5,482 nucleotides of DNA from Thermoplasmatota archaeon (lineage in GTDB: Bacteria > Pseudomonadota > Gammaproteobacteria > Burkholderiales > Thiobacillaceae), in assembly GCA_023475455.1 (NCBI GenBank), contig JAMCVR010000179.1, forward strand, positions 1-5,482, given 5' to 3'. The notes under the pieces were generated by a model. That model did no database searches, had not been told where the DNA came from, and saw only the letters and a program-made list of their open reading frames with translations. Shown one piece after another: positions 1 through 5,482 of this stretch. Numbering within the stretch: the first letter of the stretch is position 1; every line of letters starts with the position of its first letter. A program made the position numbers and the translations under genes.

Positions 1-3
1 GCG

Positions 4-831
4 TCAGTCTTTTCCCGACGCACCGGCGGACGCGCGCAACGGGCTCAATTTGCTCGCCAGCGAAGCCGCCGACAGCTCGCCCAGGTGGGTATCGGCCAGC
101 CGTCCGCCGGCGTCGTAGAACAGGGTGGTGGGCAAGGCGCCCGAGCCGACTGCGCGACCGAGCACGGTGTCGGGATCGAGCAGCACGTTGGCGAGATCGA
201 GCCGACCCGCGCTGAGGTAGCGTTGCGCCGTTGCGCCGTCTTCGCCCTGGTTGACGAACACGAAGTTCACCCCGGCTTCGCGTTGCTGCGCGGCGGCGAG
301 CACCGGCATTTCGCGCCGGCACGGCGGGCACCAGCTCGCCCACAGATTGACAACCAGGGGTTTGCCGTCGGCCAGCGCTGCAAGATCGACCGGGTCGCCG
401 GCAAGCGTCGTCAACGAAAGCGTCGGCAGCGCCGGCGGTTCCGTCATGCGCAGCGCACCGAACAGTGCGCCCCACATCAGCCCGCCTGCGGCCAGCCCCG
501 CCGCCAGCGGCTTGCGCAGCGCCGGATGGCGCCAGCCGCGCCAGAGCGCGACCAGCAGTGCCGCCGCGATTCCGGGCCCGATCATGAAACCGCCGTCGCG
601 GATATCGAGCATCGACCACGGCGCGCTGCGGTAAGCGTCGAACCAGAAAGCGACAAAGGCGATGCGCGCCGCAAGCACCCCGGCGAGCAGCATGTCGCTC
701 AGGGTGTTGACGATGCCGATTTTCTGGCGACGCCCGGCCAGATGCCCTGCCCCCGCCGCGGCCAGCCCGGCTGCCAGCAACAGCAGTACGCTGCCCGACA
801 GTGCGAAGGGGCCGATATTCACCGACAGCAT
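4..831 (-). CDS. Membrane-anchored TlpA-family thiol-disulfide protein with Lgt-like N-terminal domain
   Basis: 275 aa, complete. The N-terminal half (about 1-130) has four likely membrane segments (near 8-28, 46-62, 83-97 and 108-127). The stretch 54-98 (ARIAFVAFWFDAY... then RDGGFMIGPGI) follows the pattern of the first half of prolipoprotein diacylglyceryl transferase (Lgt), but the Lgt His of the S-F-H-G-G motif is replaced, and the R-x-G-N-x-x-N-G-E half is absent, so lipoprotein transfer is unlikely. The C-terminal half (about 134-265) is a thioredoxin fold with WCPPC at 167-171 and a cis-Pro motif (ALPTT, Pro234), typical of TlpA/ResA periplasmic reductases. The start at 831 lies 2 bp after the DsbD-frame stop (834-836), with an AAAGG Shine-Dalgarno six bases upstream. 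In the undisturbed locus it would be co-transcribed with dsbD and probably accept electrons from it. In this window the DsbD-frame stop just upstream belongs to the chimeric ORF 834-1472, not to intact dsbD. Family assignment is strong; the exact substrate is unknown. Confidence 0.88.
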   Translation of the reverse strand: MLSVNIGPFALSGSVLLLLAAGLAAAGAGHLAGRRQKIGIVNTLSDMLLAGVLAARIAFVAFWFDAYRSAPWSMLDIRDGGFMIGPGIAAALLVALWRGWRHPALRKPLAAGLAAGGLMWGALFGALRMTEPPALPTLSLTTLAGDPVDLAALADGKPLVVNLWASWCPPCRREMPVLAAAQQREAGVNFVFVNQGEDGATAQRYLSAGRLDLANVLLDPDTVLGRAVGSGALPTTLFYDAGGRLADTHLGELSAASLASKLSPLRASAGASGKD

Positions 832-945
832 GTTCAGCCTTTCCTTGCCTGTTCCAGGCGGGCGAGAAAGGCATCCGCACCGAGTTCGCCGACGATGCGT
901 TCGACGCGCCGCTCCTGGCCGTCCGGCCCGATCAGCAGCAGCGTG
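305..945. repeat. Direct tandem duplication 1, unit 1 (641 bp)
   Basis: This segment recurs at 946-1586 with an offset of 641; no difference was seen by eye. Matching extends 3 bases (GGC) beyond the unit, so the aligned copies are 305-948 and 946-1589. It fails outside: 304 C versus 945 G, and 949 A versus 1590 G. It contains the last 37 codons or so of dsbD, the dsbD/tlpA junction and the first 176 codons of the tlpA-like gene. No inverted repeats or transposase border it, so this looks like a simple tandem duplication (or unmerged contig overlap) rather than a mobile element. Confidence 0.97.
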
Positions 946-1472
946 GGCATTTCGCGCCGGCACGGCGGGCACCAGCTCGCCCACAGATTGACAACCAGGG
1001 GTTTGCCGTCGGCCAGCGCTGCAAGATCGACCGGGTCGCCGGCAAGCGTCGTCAACGAAAGCGTCGGCAGCGCCGGCGGTTCCGTCATGCGCAGCGCACC
1101 GAACAGTGCGCCCCACATCAGCCCGCCTGCGGCCAGCCCCGCCGCCAGCGGCTTGCGCAGCGCCGGATGGCGCCAGCCGCGCCAGAGCGCGACCAGCAGT
1201 GCCGCCGCGATTCCGGGCCCGATCATGAAACCGCCGTCGCGGATATCGAGCATCGACCACGGCGCGCTGCGGTAAGCGTCGAACCAGAAAGCGACAAAGG
1301 CGATGCGCGCCGCAAGCACCCCGGCGAGCAGCATGTCGCTCAGGGTGTTGACGATGCCGATTTTCTGGCGACGCCCGGCCAGATGCCCTGCCCCCGCCGC
1401 GGCCAGCCCGGCTGCCAGCAACAGCAGTACGCTGCCCGACAGTGCGAAGGGGCCGATATTCACCGACAGCAT
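834..1472 (-). pseudogene. Chimeric TlpA-like'-'DsbD ORF created at the duplication joint
   Basis: 212 aa. Residues 1-176 are identical to the intact TlpA-like protein at 4-831 (four membrane segments plus the thioredoxin strand, WCPPC and the following helix start). At the joint (codon 945-947, Pro176) the frame passes into the last 36 residues of DsbD (TLLLIGPDGQ... to ARKG) and stops at 834-836. The fusion is in frame and keeps the tlpA start and its Shine-Dalgarno, 2 bp after the true dsbD stop, so it could be translated. It lacks the middle of the thioredoxin fold: the CPPC at 168-171 is followed four residues later by the Pro-Thr that is the cis-Pro site in DsbD. Correct folding is therefore doubtful. 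Best read as a by-product of the duplication, if the duplication is real. Confidence 0.8.
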
Positions 1473-1586
1473 GTTCAGCCTTTCCTTGCCTGTTCCAGGC
1501 GGGCGAGAAAGGCATCCGCACCGAGTTCGCCGACGATGCGTTCGACGCGCCGCTCCTGGCCGTCCGGCCCGATCAGCAGCAGCGTG
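946..1586. repeat. Direct tandem duplication 1, unit 2 (641 bp)
   Basis: Second unit of the 641-bp direct duplication, immediately abutting unit 1. This copy supplies the real 3' end of intact dsbD (stop at 1475-1477) and a second start of the tlpA-like gene (1470-1472). Because 641 is not a multiple of three, the tlpA frame in this unit continues into the dsbD frame of unit 1 at the novel joint 945/946. Confidence 0.97.
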
Positions 1587-3226
1587 GGCGGGCCGAGCAC
1601 CTGGTGCGCGCGCATCAGCGCCTGGTCGTCCGCATCGTTGGCGGTGACATCCGGACGCAGCAGCTGCACATCGGCCAGGGCCTGCTGCACGCGCGGGTCG
1701 GCAAACACCTCGTGCTCGATCGCCTTGCACGACACGCACCAGTCGGCGTAGAAATCCACCAGCGTCCACTGCCCGCGCCGGCCGGCCTCGGCGACGCGGG
1801 CGGCGAGCGCCTGTTCGGTCTTGACCGGGGCGAAGCGGGCCATGAAATCGTTCGCGACGGGGGGTTGCCCGGGCGCAGCGCTAGCCGTCACAAAGGCGAG
1901 CGGCCGCAGCGGATCGTTCGCGCCGCCGGCCGCGCCGAGCAGCATCGCGCCGCCCCACAGGCCGATCAGCAGTGCCAGATAGCGCGACACCAGGCGGCCT
2001 TTTTCGCTGCCGATTTTCTGGATCAGCGCCAGCAGGCTGAGGGCGATCGCCAGCAGCCAGGCGCCCCACAAGCCCAGCGTCAGCGCGGCCGGCAACACTC
2101 GCGACACGAACACGATCGCGGTGGCGAGCAGAATGAAGCCGAACAGCGCCTTGACCCGGTTCATCCAGTCGCCGGGACGCGGCAGCAGGCGGGCGCCGAG
2201 CGTGCCCACCAGCAGGAGCGGCACGCCCATGCCCAGTCCCATGGCGAACAGCGCCAGACCGCCGGTCAGCACGTCGCCGGTATTGCCGATATAGAGCAGC
2301 GCGCCCGCCAGCGGCGCGGTCATGCAGGGGCCGACCAGCAGTGCCGACAGCACGCCCATGGTCGCGGCGCCGCCGACCGTGCCGCCGCGCTGGCCCTGAC
2401 TGGCGCTGTTGAGGCGGTTACGCAGCGCCGCCGGCAACTGCAGTTCGTAGAAGCCGAACATGGCCAGCGCCAGCACGACGAATATCAGGCCGAACGCGCC
2501 GAGCATCCAGGGGTTTTGCAGCGTCGCCTGCAGGTTGGCGCCGGCCAGCGCGGCCGCAGCGCCCACGCCGGCGTAGGTCAGCGCCATCGGCAGCACGAAG
2601 GCCAGCGAAAGGACGAAGCCGCGCCGCGGGCTGGCCCCGCTGCCCGCGATCAGGCTGGAAAGAATCGGCAGCATCGGCAGCACGCAGGGGGTGAAGGTCA
2701 TCAGCAGGCCCAGGCTGAAGAACACCGCCAGCATCCAGCCGAGGCTGACGTTCGACAGGCGCGCGGCCAGATCCTGGTCTTCGCCGAGCGCGCCGCCCGC
2801 GGAGGCGTCCGGCGTGACGGCGACGTCGGCCAGCGTCACGCGCCGGGTTTGCGGCGGGTAGCATATGCCCGCGTCGGCGCAGCCCTGCCAGCTGATGGTC
2901 AAGGCCTTGGCCGTCGGGGCTTCGACCTGCACCGACAGTTGGTCGTGATAGACCTCGCTGGGCCCGAAATACGCGTCGTTCTTGATGACGCCCGCCGGCA
3001 GGGTGACTTCCTTGACGCTGCCCGCCGGGTCGCCCTCGACCTTCACCTGCTTGCGATAGAGGTAATAGCCATCGCTGATGGTCCAGTTCAGGCGCACCTG
3101 ACCGTCGCCGTCCTGGCTGACGCCGAGGCGGAACGCCTGCTCCACCGGCAGAAAATCCTGCTGGGCATGCACCGGCAGGGCCCACAGCAGACCGAGCATC
3201 ACCAACGACCCGAACGAACGCAGCAT
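1475..3226 (-). CDS. dsbD: Thiol:disulfide interchange protein DsbD
   Basis: 583 aa, complete, close to the usual DsbD length. Inner-membrane electron carrier passing reducing power from cytoplasmic thioredoxin to periplasmic thiol proteins. All three cysteine pairs are visible. A signal peptide at 1-21 (cleavage likely after PVHA) leads to the periplasmic alpha domain with C116 and C122 in QGCADAGICYPP. The membrane beta domain (about 165-440, about eight helices) has C181 in FTPCVLP and C301 in GPCMTAPL. The C-terminal thioredoxin-like gamma domain has DFYADWCVSC (C497, C500) and a cis-Pro site PPT (P547). The start at 3226 is chosen over an upstream in-frame ATG at 3256 because GGAGG lies five bases before it and the signal peptide then begins at Met1. 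The 3' end lies in duplication 1 and the 5' end in duplication 2, yet the gene is uninterrupted. Divergent from the response regulator; its own promoter was not resolved. Confidence 0.96.
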   Translation of the reverse strand: MLRSFGSLVMLGLLWALPVHAQQDFLPVEQAFRLGVSQDGDGQVRLNWTISDGYYLYRKQVKVEGDPAGSVKEVTLPAGVIKNDAYFGPSEVYHDQLSVQVEAPTAKALTISWQGCADAGICYPPQTRRVTLADVAVTPDASAGGALGEDQDLAARLSNVSLGWMLAVFFSLGLLMTFTPCVLPMLPILSSLIAGSGASPRRGFVLSLAFVLPMALTYAGVGAAAALAGANLQATLQNPWMLGAFGLIFVVLALAMFGFYELQLPAALRNRLNSASQGQRGGTVGGAATMGVLSALLVGPCMTAPLAGALLYIGNTGDVLTGGLALFAMGLGMGVPLLLVGTLGARLLPRPGDWMNRVKALFGFILLATAIVFVSRVLPAALTLGLWGAWLLAIALSLLALIQKIGSEKGRLVSRYLALLIGLWGGAMLLGAAGGANDPLRPLAFVTASAAPGQPPVANDFMARFAPVKTEQALAARVAEAGRRGQWTLVDFYADWCVSCKAIEHEVFADPRVQQALADVQLLRPDVTANDADDQALMRAHQVLGPPTLLLIGPDGQERRVERIVGELGADAFLARLEQARKG

Positions 3227-3231
3227 GAGCG

Positions 3232-3236
3232 CCTCC
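3232..3236 (-). promoter_or_regulatory. Shine-Dalgarno of dsbD
   Basis: GGAGG on the minus strand, five bases before ATG at 3226-3224. It decides the dsbD start against the longer frame beginning at 3256. The same site recurs at 4091-4095 in front of the truncated dsbD copy. Confidence 0.8.
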
Positions 3237-3270
3237 AAATCAACGTGAGCGCGCATCCTGGCAAGGCCGA

Positions 3271-3298
3271 ATTAAGGCACCATTAACAATGCTATTCT
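3271..3298 (+). promoter_or_regulatory. Putative PmrA/QseB-type box and -10 in the dsbD/regulator intergenic region (copy 1)
   Basis: ATTAAGGCACCATTAAC at 3271-3287 is a direct repeat of TTAA with an 11-bp period. Read on the minus strand it is GTTAAT-N5-CTTAAT, close to the YTTAAK-N5-YTTAAK pattern known for PmrA boxes. A -10-like TATTCT follows at 3293-3298, five bases after the second half-site, the arrangement expected for an activator replacing the -35 contact. The first codon of the regulator fragment is at 3330. Here the promoter drives only the truncated regulator on the plus strand, while its minus-strand side faces intact dsbD. The motif is seen directly; the regulator binding it is inferred. 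Confidence 0.5.
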
Positions 3299-3329
3299 CG
3301 ACGCACGATAGGGTGCCGAGCACGAAAGT

Positions 3330-3634
3330 ATGCGGGTATTGCTGGTTGAAGACGACGACCTGATTGCCCACGGAATCCAGGCCGGCCTGCGCGCGCGCGG
3401 CCTGATGGCGGACGGGGTGAAAACCGCGGCGCAGGCCGGGGCCATGCAGTCGGCCGTGCATTACCAGGCGGTGATTCTCGACCTCGGCCTGCCCGACGAG
3501 GATGGCATGAGCCTGCTGCAGCGCTGGCGCGCGGACGGCATGGCGCTGCCGGTGCTGGTGCTGACCGCGCGCGACGCGGTGGAAGACCGCGTCGCCGGGC
3601 TGCGCGCCGGCGCCGACGATTACCTGCTCAAGCC
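3330..3634 (+). pseudogene. Truncated response regulator receiver fragment
   Basis: Identical to codons 1-101 (plus two bases) of the intact regulator at 4189-4854. It keeps the acidic pocket (E7, D8, D9), the phosphoacceptor D51, T79 and K101, but loses the last helix of the receiver and the whole winged-helix DNA-binding domain. After 3634 the frame runs through the 70-bp spacer and antisense through the second dsbD fragment to a stop at 4143-4145 (271 aa in all); that tail has no recognisable fold. It retains the intergenic promoter and start context, so a hybrid product could be made. Most likely non-functional debris of the duplication. Confidence 0.85.
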
Positions 3635-3704
3635 AGAAGGTCATGTCGTTGCGCTGGGTGTTTTCGGCCATGTGGGCCAGCAGAACGGATGCCTCGCCGC
3701 GCCA
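3635..3704. other. 70-bp unrelated spacer between the copies of duplication 2
   Basis: I find no match to it elsewhere in this window. On the minus strand one frame is open throughout (23 codons from 3704 downwards, including ASVLLAHMAENTQRNDMTF), and 20 of those 23 codons end in G or C, as in real genes of this genome. It is therefore probably a piece of a coding gene from elsewhere in the same or a similar genome. I do not recognise the protein. At its right edge the six bases before the mismatch (CGCGCC, 3698-3703) match those before copy 1 (2839-2844), a short homology that could have guided a template switch. Confidence 0.75.
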
Positions 3705-4085
3705 GGTTTGCGGCGGGTAGCATATGCCCGCGTCGGCGCAGCCCTGCCAGCTGATGGTCAAGGCCTTGGCCGTCGGGGCTTCGACCTGCACCGACAGTTG
3801 GTCGTGATAGACCTCGCTGGGCCCGAAATACGCGTCGTTCTTGATGACGCCCGCCGGCAGGGTGACTTCCTTGACGCTGCCCGCCGGGTCGCCCTCGACC
3901 TTCACCTGCTTGCGATAGAGGTAATAGCCATCGCTGATGGTCCAGTTCAGGCGCACCTGACCGTCGCCGTCCTGGCTGACGCCGAGGCGGAACGCCTGCT
4001 CCACCGGCAGAAAATCCTGCTGGGCATGCACCGGCAGGGCCCACAGCAGACCGAGCATCACCAACGACCCGAACGAACGCAGCAT
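3705..4085 (-). pseudogene. dsbD: Truncated dsbD 5' fragment (signal peptide and most of the alpha domain)
   Basis: Exactly 127 codons identical to the start of intact dsbD, with the same Shine-Dalgarno (4091-4095). It includes the signal peptide and the alpha-domain cysteines C116 and C122, but ends just after CYPPQT, so the last part of the alpha domain, all membrane helices and the gamma domain are missing. The frame then continues through the 70-bp spacer and antisense to the truncated regulator, stopping at 3240-3242 (281 aa from this start). It could yield an exported but incomplete redox domain with a meaningless tail. Most probably non-functional. Confidence 0.85.
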
Positions 4086-4129
4086 GAGCGCCTCCAAATC
4101 AACGTGAGCGCGCATCCTGGCAAGGCCGA

Positions 4130-4157
4130 ATTAAGGCACCATTAACAATGCTATTCT
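4130..4157 (+). promoter_or_regulatory. Putative PmrA/QseB-type box and -10 upstream of the intact regulator (copy 2)
   Basis: Same element as at 3271-3298: TTAA direct repeat with 11-bp period at 4130-4146, then TATTCT at 4152-4157. The expected transcription start is about 25 bases before the regulator ATG at 4189. Such boxes are the known binding sites of PmrA/QseB-type regulators, so autoregulation of the two-component operon is likely. On the minus strand it now faces only the truncated dsbD. Confidence 0.55.
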
Positions 4158-4188
4158 CGACGCACGATAGGGTGCCGAGCACGAAAGT

Positions 4189-4854
4189 ATGCGGGTATTG
4201 CTGGTTGAAGACGACGACCTGATTGCCCACGGAATCCAGGCCGGCCTGCGCGCGCGCGGCCTGATGGCGGACGGGGTGAAAACCGCGGCGCAGGCCGGGG
4301 CCATGCAGTCGGCCGTGCATTACCAGGCGGTGATTCTCGACCTCGGCCTGCCCGACGAGGATGGCATGAGCCTGCTGCAGCGCTGGCGCGCGGACGGCAT
4401 GGCGCTGCCGGTGCTGGTGCTGACCGCGCGCGACGCGGTGGAAGACCGCGTCGCCGGGCTGCGCGCCGGCGCCGACGATTACCTGCTCAAGCCGTTCGAC
4501 CTCGACGAACTGGTCGCGCGTTTGCACGCGCTGCTGCGCCGCGCCGCCGGGCGCAGCGTGGACGTCATCGAGCAGGGAGCGCTGCGCCTCGACCCGGAGC
4601 GCGGCGAAGTCTCCCTGCATGGCCGCCCGGTGGTTTTGTCGCGGCGCGAACTGGCGTTGCTGGTGGCGTTGCTGCATGCGCGCGGACGCATCCTCAGCGC
4701 CGACCAGCTCAAGGACAGCCTGTACGGTTTCAGCGAGGAGATCGAGAGCAATGCGCTCAATGTGCATATCCATCATCTGCGGCGCAAGCTCGGCGCCGAC
4801 CTGATCGAGACCGTGCGCGGTGTCGGCTACCGTTTCAACATGGGGGACGCATGA
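4189..4854 (+). CDS. OmpR/PhoB-family response regulator, QseB/PmrA-like
   Basis: 221 aa, complete, the normal length. The receiver domain (1-115) has the acidic pocket E7-D8-D9, phosphoacceptor D51 (VILDLGLPDEDG), T79 in LTARD and K101 in LLKPF. The winged-helix DNA-binding domain (about 127-217) ends in SNALNVHIHHLRRKLG and a TVRGVGYRF wing, very like QseB, PmrA (BasR) and their relatives. Cytoplasmic; phosphorylated by the kinase encoded next, whose ATG overlaps this stop (ATGA at 4851-4854). The Shine-Dalgarno is weak (only a GAG about ten bases upstream), but the receiver begins right at this Met (MRVLLVEDD). It lies downstream of a putative PmrA-type box. The first 305 bases are duplicated at 3330-3634. 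The subfamily is clear; the signal and regulon are not, so no symbol is given. Confidence 0.93.
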   Translation: MRVLLVEDDDLIAHGIQAGLRARGLMADGVKTAAQAGAMQSAVHYQAVILDLGLPDEDGMSLLQRWRADGMALPVLVLTARDAVEDRVAGLRAGADDYLLKPFDLDELVARLHALLRRAAGRSVDVIEQGALRLDPERGEVSLHGRPVVLSRRELALLVALLHARGRILSADQLKDSLYGFSEEIESNALNVHIHHLRRKLGADLIETVRGVGYRFNMGDA

Positions 4855-5482
4855 GCCTGCGATTACGCTTGCTGCTGATGATCGGCGTATCGCTGAGCCT
4901 GCTGTGGGGCGGGGTCGCGGTGTGGATGCTGCGCGATCTGGACGATGAAATGCGCCGCACGCTGGATCAGCGTCTCGCGATGTCGGCGCGCATGGTGGCC
5001 GGGCTGATCTCGCAGAATCCTGCTGCGTGGGACGCGCGCGGCGGGACGGCAGGCGTCTCCACGCTGACCGTGCCGGCGACGGCAAAAGGGCTCGCCTGCC
5101 AGGTCAGTTCGCTACGCGGCGAAGTCTTCGCGCGCACCCCGGGCGCAACGTCCGCCGCCATCGCAACGACCACGCCCGGTTTTGCCGAGCGCGAAATCGA
5201 CGGCGAGCGCTGGCGCAGCTACACCGTCGAGGCGCACGGCCTGCGCATCACCACGGCGGATCGCCTGGCCGAGCGCAACACCTTGCTGCGTGATGTAATG
5301 GTGGCCGCGATCGTGCCGTTCGTGGTCGCCCTGATCGGCAGCCTGACGATGCTGTGGCTCGGCGTCAGAAGCGGCCTGGTGCCGCTGGAACGCCTGCGCC
5401 AGGCGCTGGCCCGCCGCGCGCCGGATGCGCTGACGCCGATCCCCGACGCGCCGATGCCGCGCGAGCTGCAGCCGCTGGTCGA
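4851..5482 (+). CDS. Sensor histidine kinase, QseC/PmrB-like (3' end beyond window)
   Basis: 210 codons are present with no stop before the window edge. The start ATG overlaps the regulator stop by four bases (ATGA), with GGGGGA just upstream, indicating translational coupling. Visible parts: TM1 at about 8-26, a periplasmic sensor region at about 28-147, TM2 at about 149-170, then the beginning of a HAMP linker (VRSGLVPLERLRQAL, then the PRELQPLV typical of QseC-type kinases). The DHp domain with the phospho-His and the ATPase domain must lie beyond 5482. The periplasmic part is short and has one cysteine (C83). Expected to sit in the inner membrane and phosphorylate the upstream regulator on D51; the stimulus cannot be read from the sequence. 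Confidence 0.9.
   Translation, partial: MSLRLRLLLMIGVSLSLLWGGVAVWMLRDLDDEMRRTLDQRLAMSARMVAGLISQNPAAWDARGGTAGVSTLTVPATAKGLACQVSSLRGEVFARTPGATSAAIATTTPGFAEREIDGERWRSYTVEAHGLRITTADRLAERNTLLRDVMVAAIVPFVVALIGSLTMLWLGVRSGLVPLERLRQALARRAPDALTPIPDAPMPRELQPLV

Larger units (their letters stand above)
2846..3634. repeat. Direct duplication 2, copy 1 (789 bp)
   Basis: Recurs at 3705-4493 with offset 859; no difference was seen by eye. Matching ends at 2845 G versus 3704 A on one side and 3635 A versus 4494 G on the other. It holds the first 127 codons of dsbD, the divergent intergenic region and the first 101-102 codons of the response regulator. In this copy the dsbD part is the functional one and the regulator part is cut off. 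Confidence 0.97.
3705..4493. repeat. Direct duplication 2, copy 2 (789 bp)
   Basis: Second copy of the segment at 2846-3634. In this copy the regulator part is functional, since it continues into the rest of the gene at 4494, while the dsbD part is cut off after codon 127 at 3705. The copies stand in direct orientation, separated by 70 bp. Confidence 0.97.

Noticed and set aside
85..1275. Long plus-strand open frame opposite the tlpA-like gene
   Set aside because: Antisense shadow of GC-rich coding DNA: low-complexity Arg/Gln/Ala-rich translation with no recognisable domain, while the minus strand encodes clear DsbD and TlpA motifs.
832..1521. N-terminal extension of the tlpA-like frame through the duplicated region
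   Set aside because: The frame stays open upstream only because the duplicated DNA is read in other frames; the real start at 831 has a Shine-Dalgarno and standard operon spacing.
3227..3256. Earlier dsbD start (ATG at 3256)
   Set aside because: It would add ten residues before the signal peptide, and the GGAGG at 3232-3236 points to the ATG at 3226.
1442..3286. 614-codon plus-strand open frame opposite dsbD
   Set aside because: Composition (His/Gln/Arg-rich, no domain) is typical of the antisense frame of a high-GC gene; dsbD on the other strand has every expected motif.
305..4493. Insertion sequence, integron cassette or CRISPR as cause of the repeats
   Set aside because: The repeats are direct, made of ordinary gene sequence, with no transposase, terminal inverted repeats, target-site duplication, attachment site or short regularly spaced repeat units.
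4099..5085. Minus-strand open frame opposite the regulator and kinase
   Set aside because: Antisense shadow with no domain; the plus strand encodes a full response regulator and the kinase N-terminus.

Overview
The window is GC-rich, densely coding, and reads like a proteobacterial chromosome. A betaproteobacterium is my best guess, from the protein flavour and the pairing of dsbD with a membrane-anchored TlpA-type protein; this is inference, not a database match. Two divergent gene pairs are present. On the minus strand lie dsbD (1475-3226) and a gene for a protein with an Lgt-like membrane domain and a TlpA/thioredoxin domain (4-831). On the plus strand lie an OmpR-family response regulator of the QseB/PmrA type (4189-4854) and its sensor histidine kinase (4851 to the window end, incomplete).

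The striking feature is that the locus carries two direct duplications with no difference that I can see between copies. Duplication 1 (units 305-945 and 946-1586, period 641, shared GGC at the joint) spans the dsbD/tlpA boundary. Duplication 2 (copies 2846-3634 and 3705-4493, 789 bp each, period 859) spans the dsbD/response-regulator divergent promoter, and its copies are separated by 70 bp of unrelated, coding-looking DNA. Each leaves one intact copy of every gene plus broken or chimeric pieces: an in-frame TlpA'-'DsbD fusion (834-1472), a receiver-domain fragment (3330-3634) and a DsbD N-terminal fragment (3705-4085). Removing both gives an ordinary layout of about 3982 bp: tlpA-like <- dsbD <> regulator -> kinase. 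No transposase, terminal inverted repeats or integrase is visible.

Functionally, DsbD carries electrons from the cytoplasm across the inner membrane to periplasmic thiol proteins, and the TlpA-like protein encoded 2 bp downstream is a natural acceptor. The regulator and kinase form a two-component system. A PmrA/QseB-type direct repeat in the shared intergenic region (3271-3287, duplicated at 4130-4146) suggests that the regulator controls itself and perhaps dsbD.

The duplications may be real recent tandem duplications, or three overlapping contigs joined without merging. The sequence alone cannot decide. I see no convincing new biological system beyond this rearrangement.
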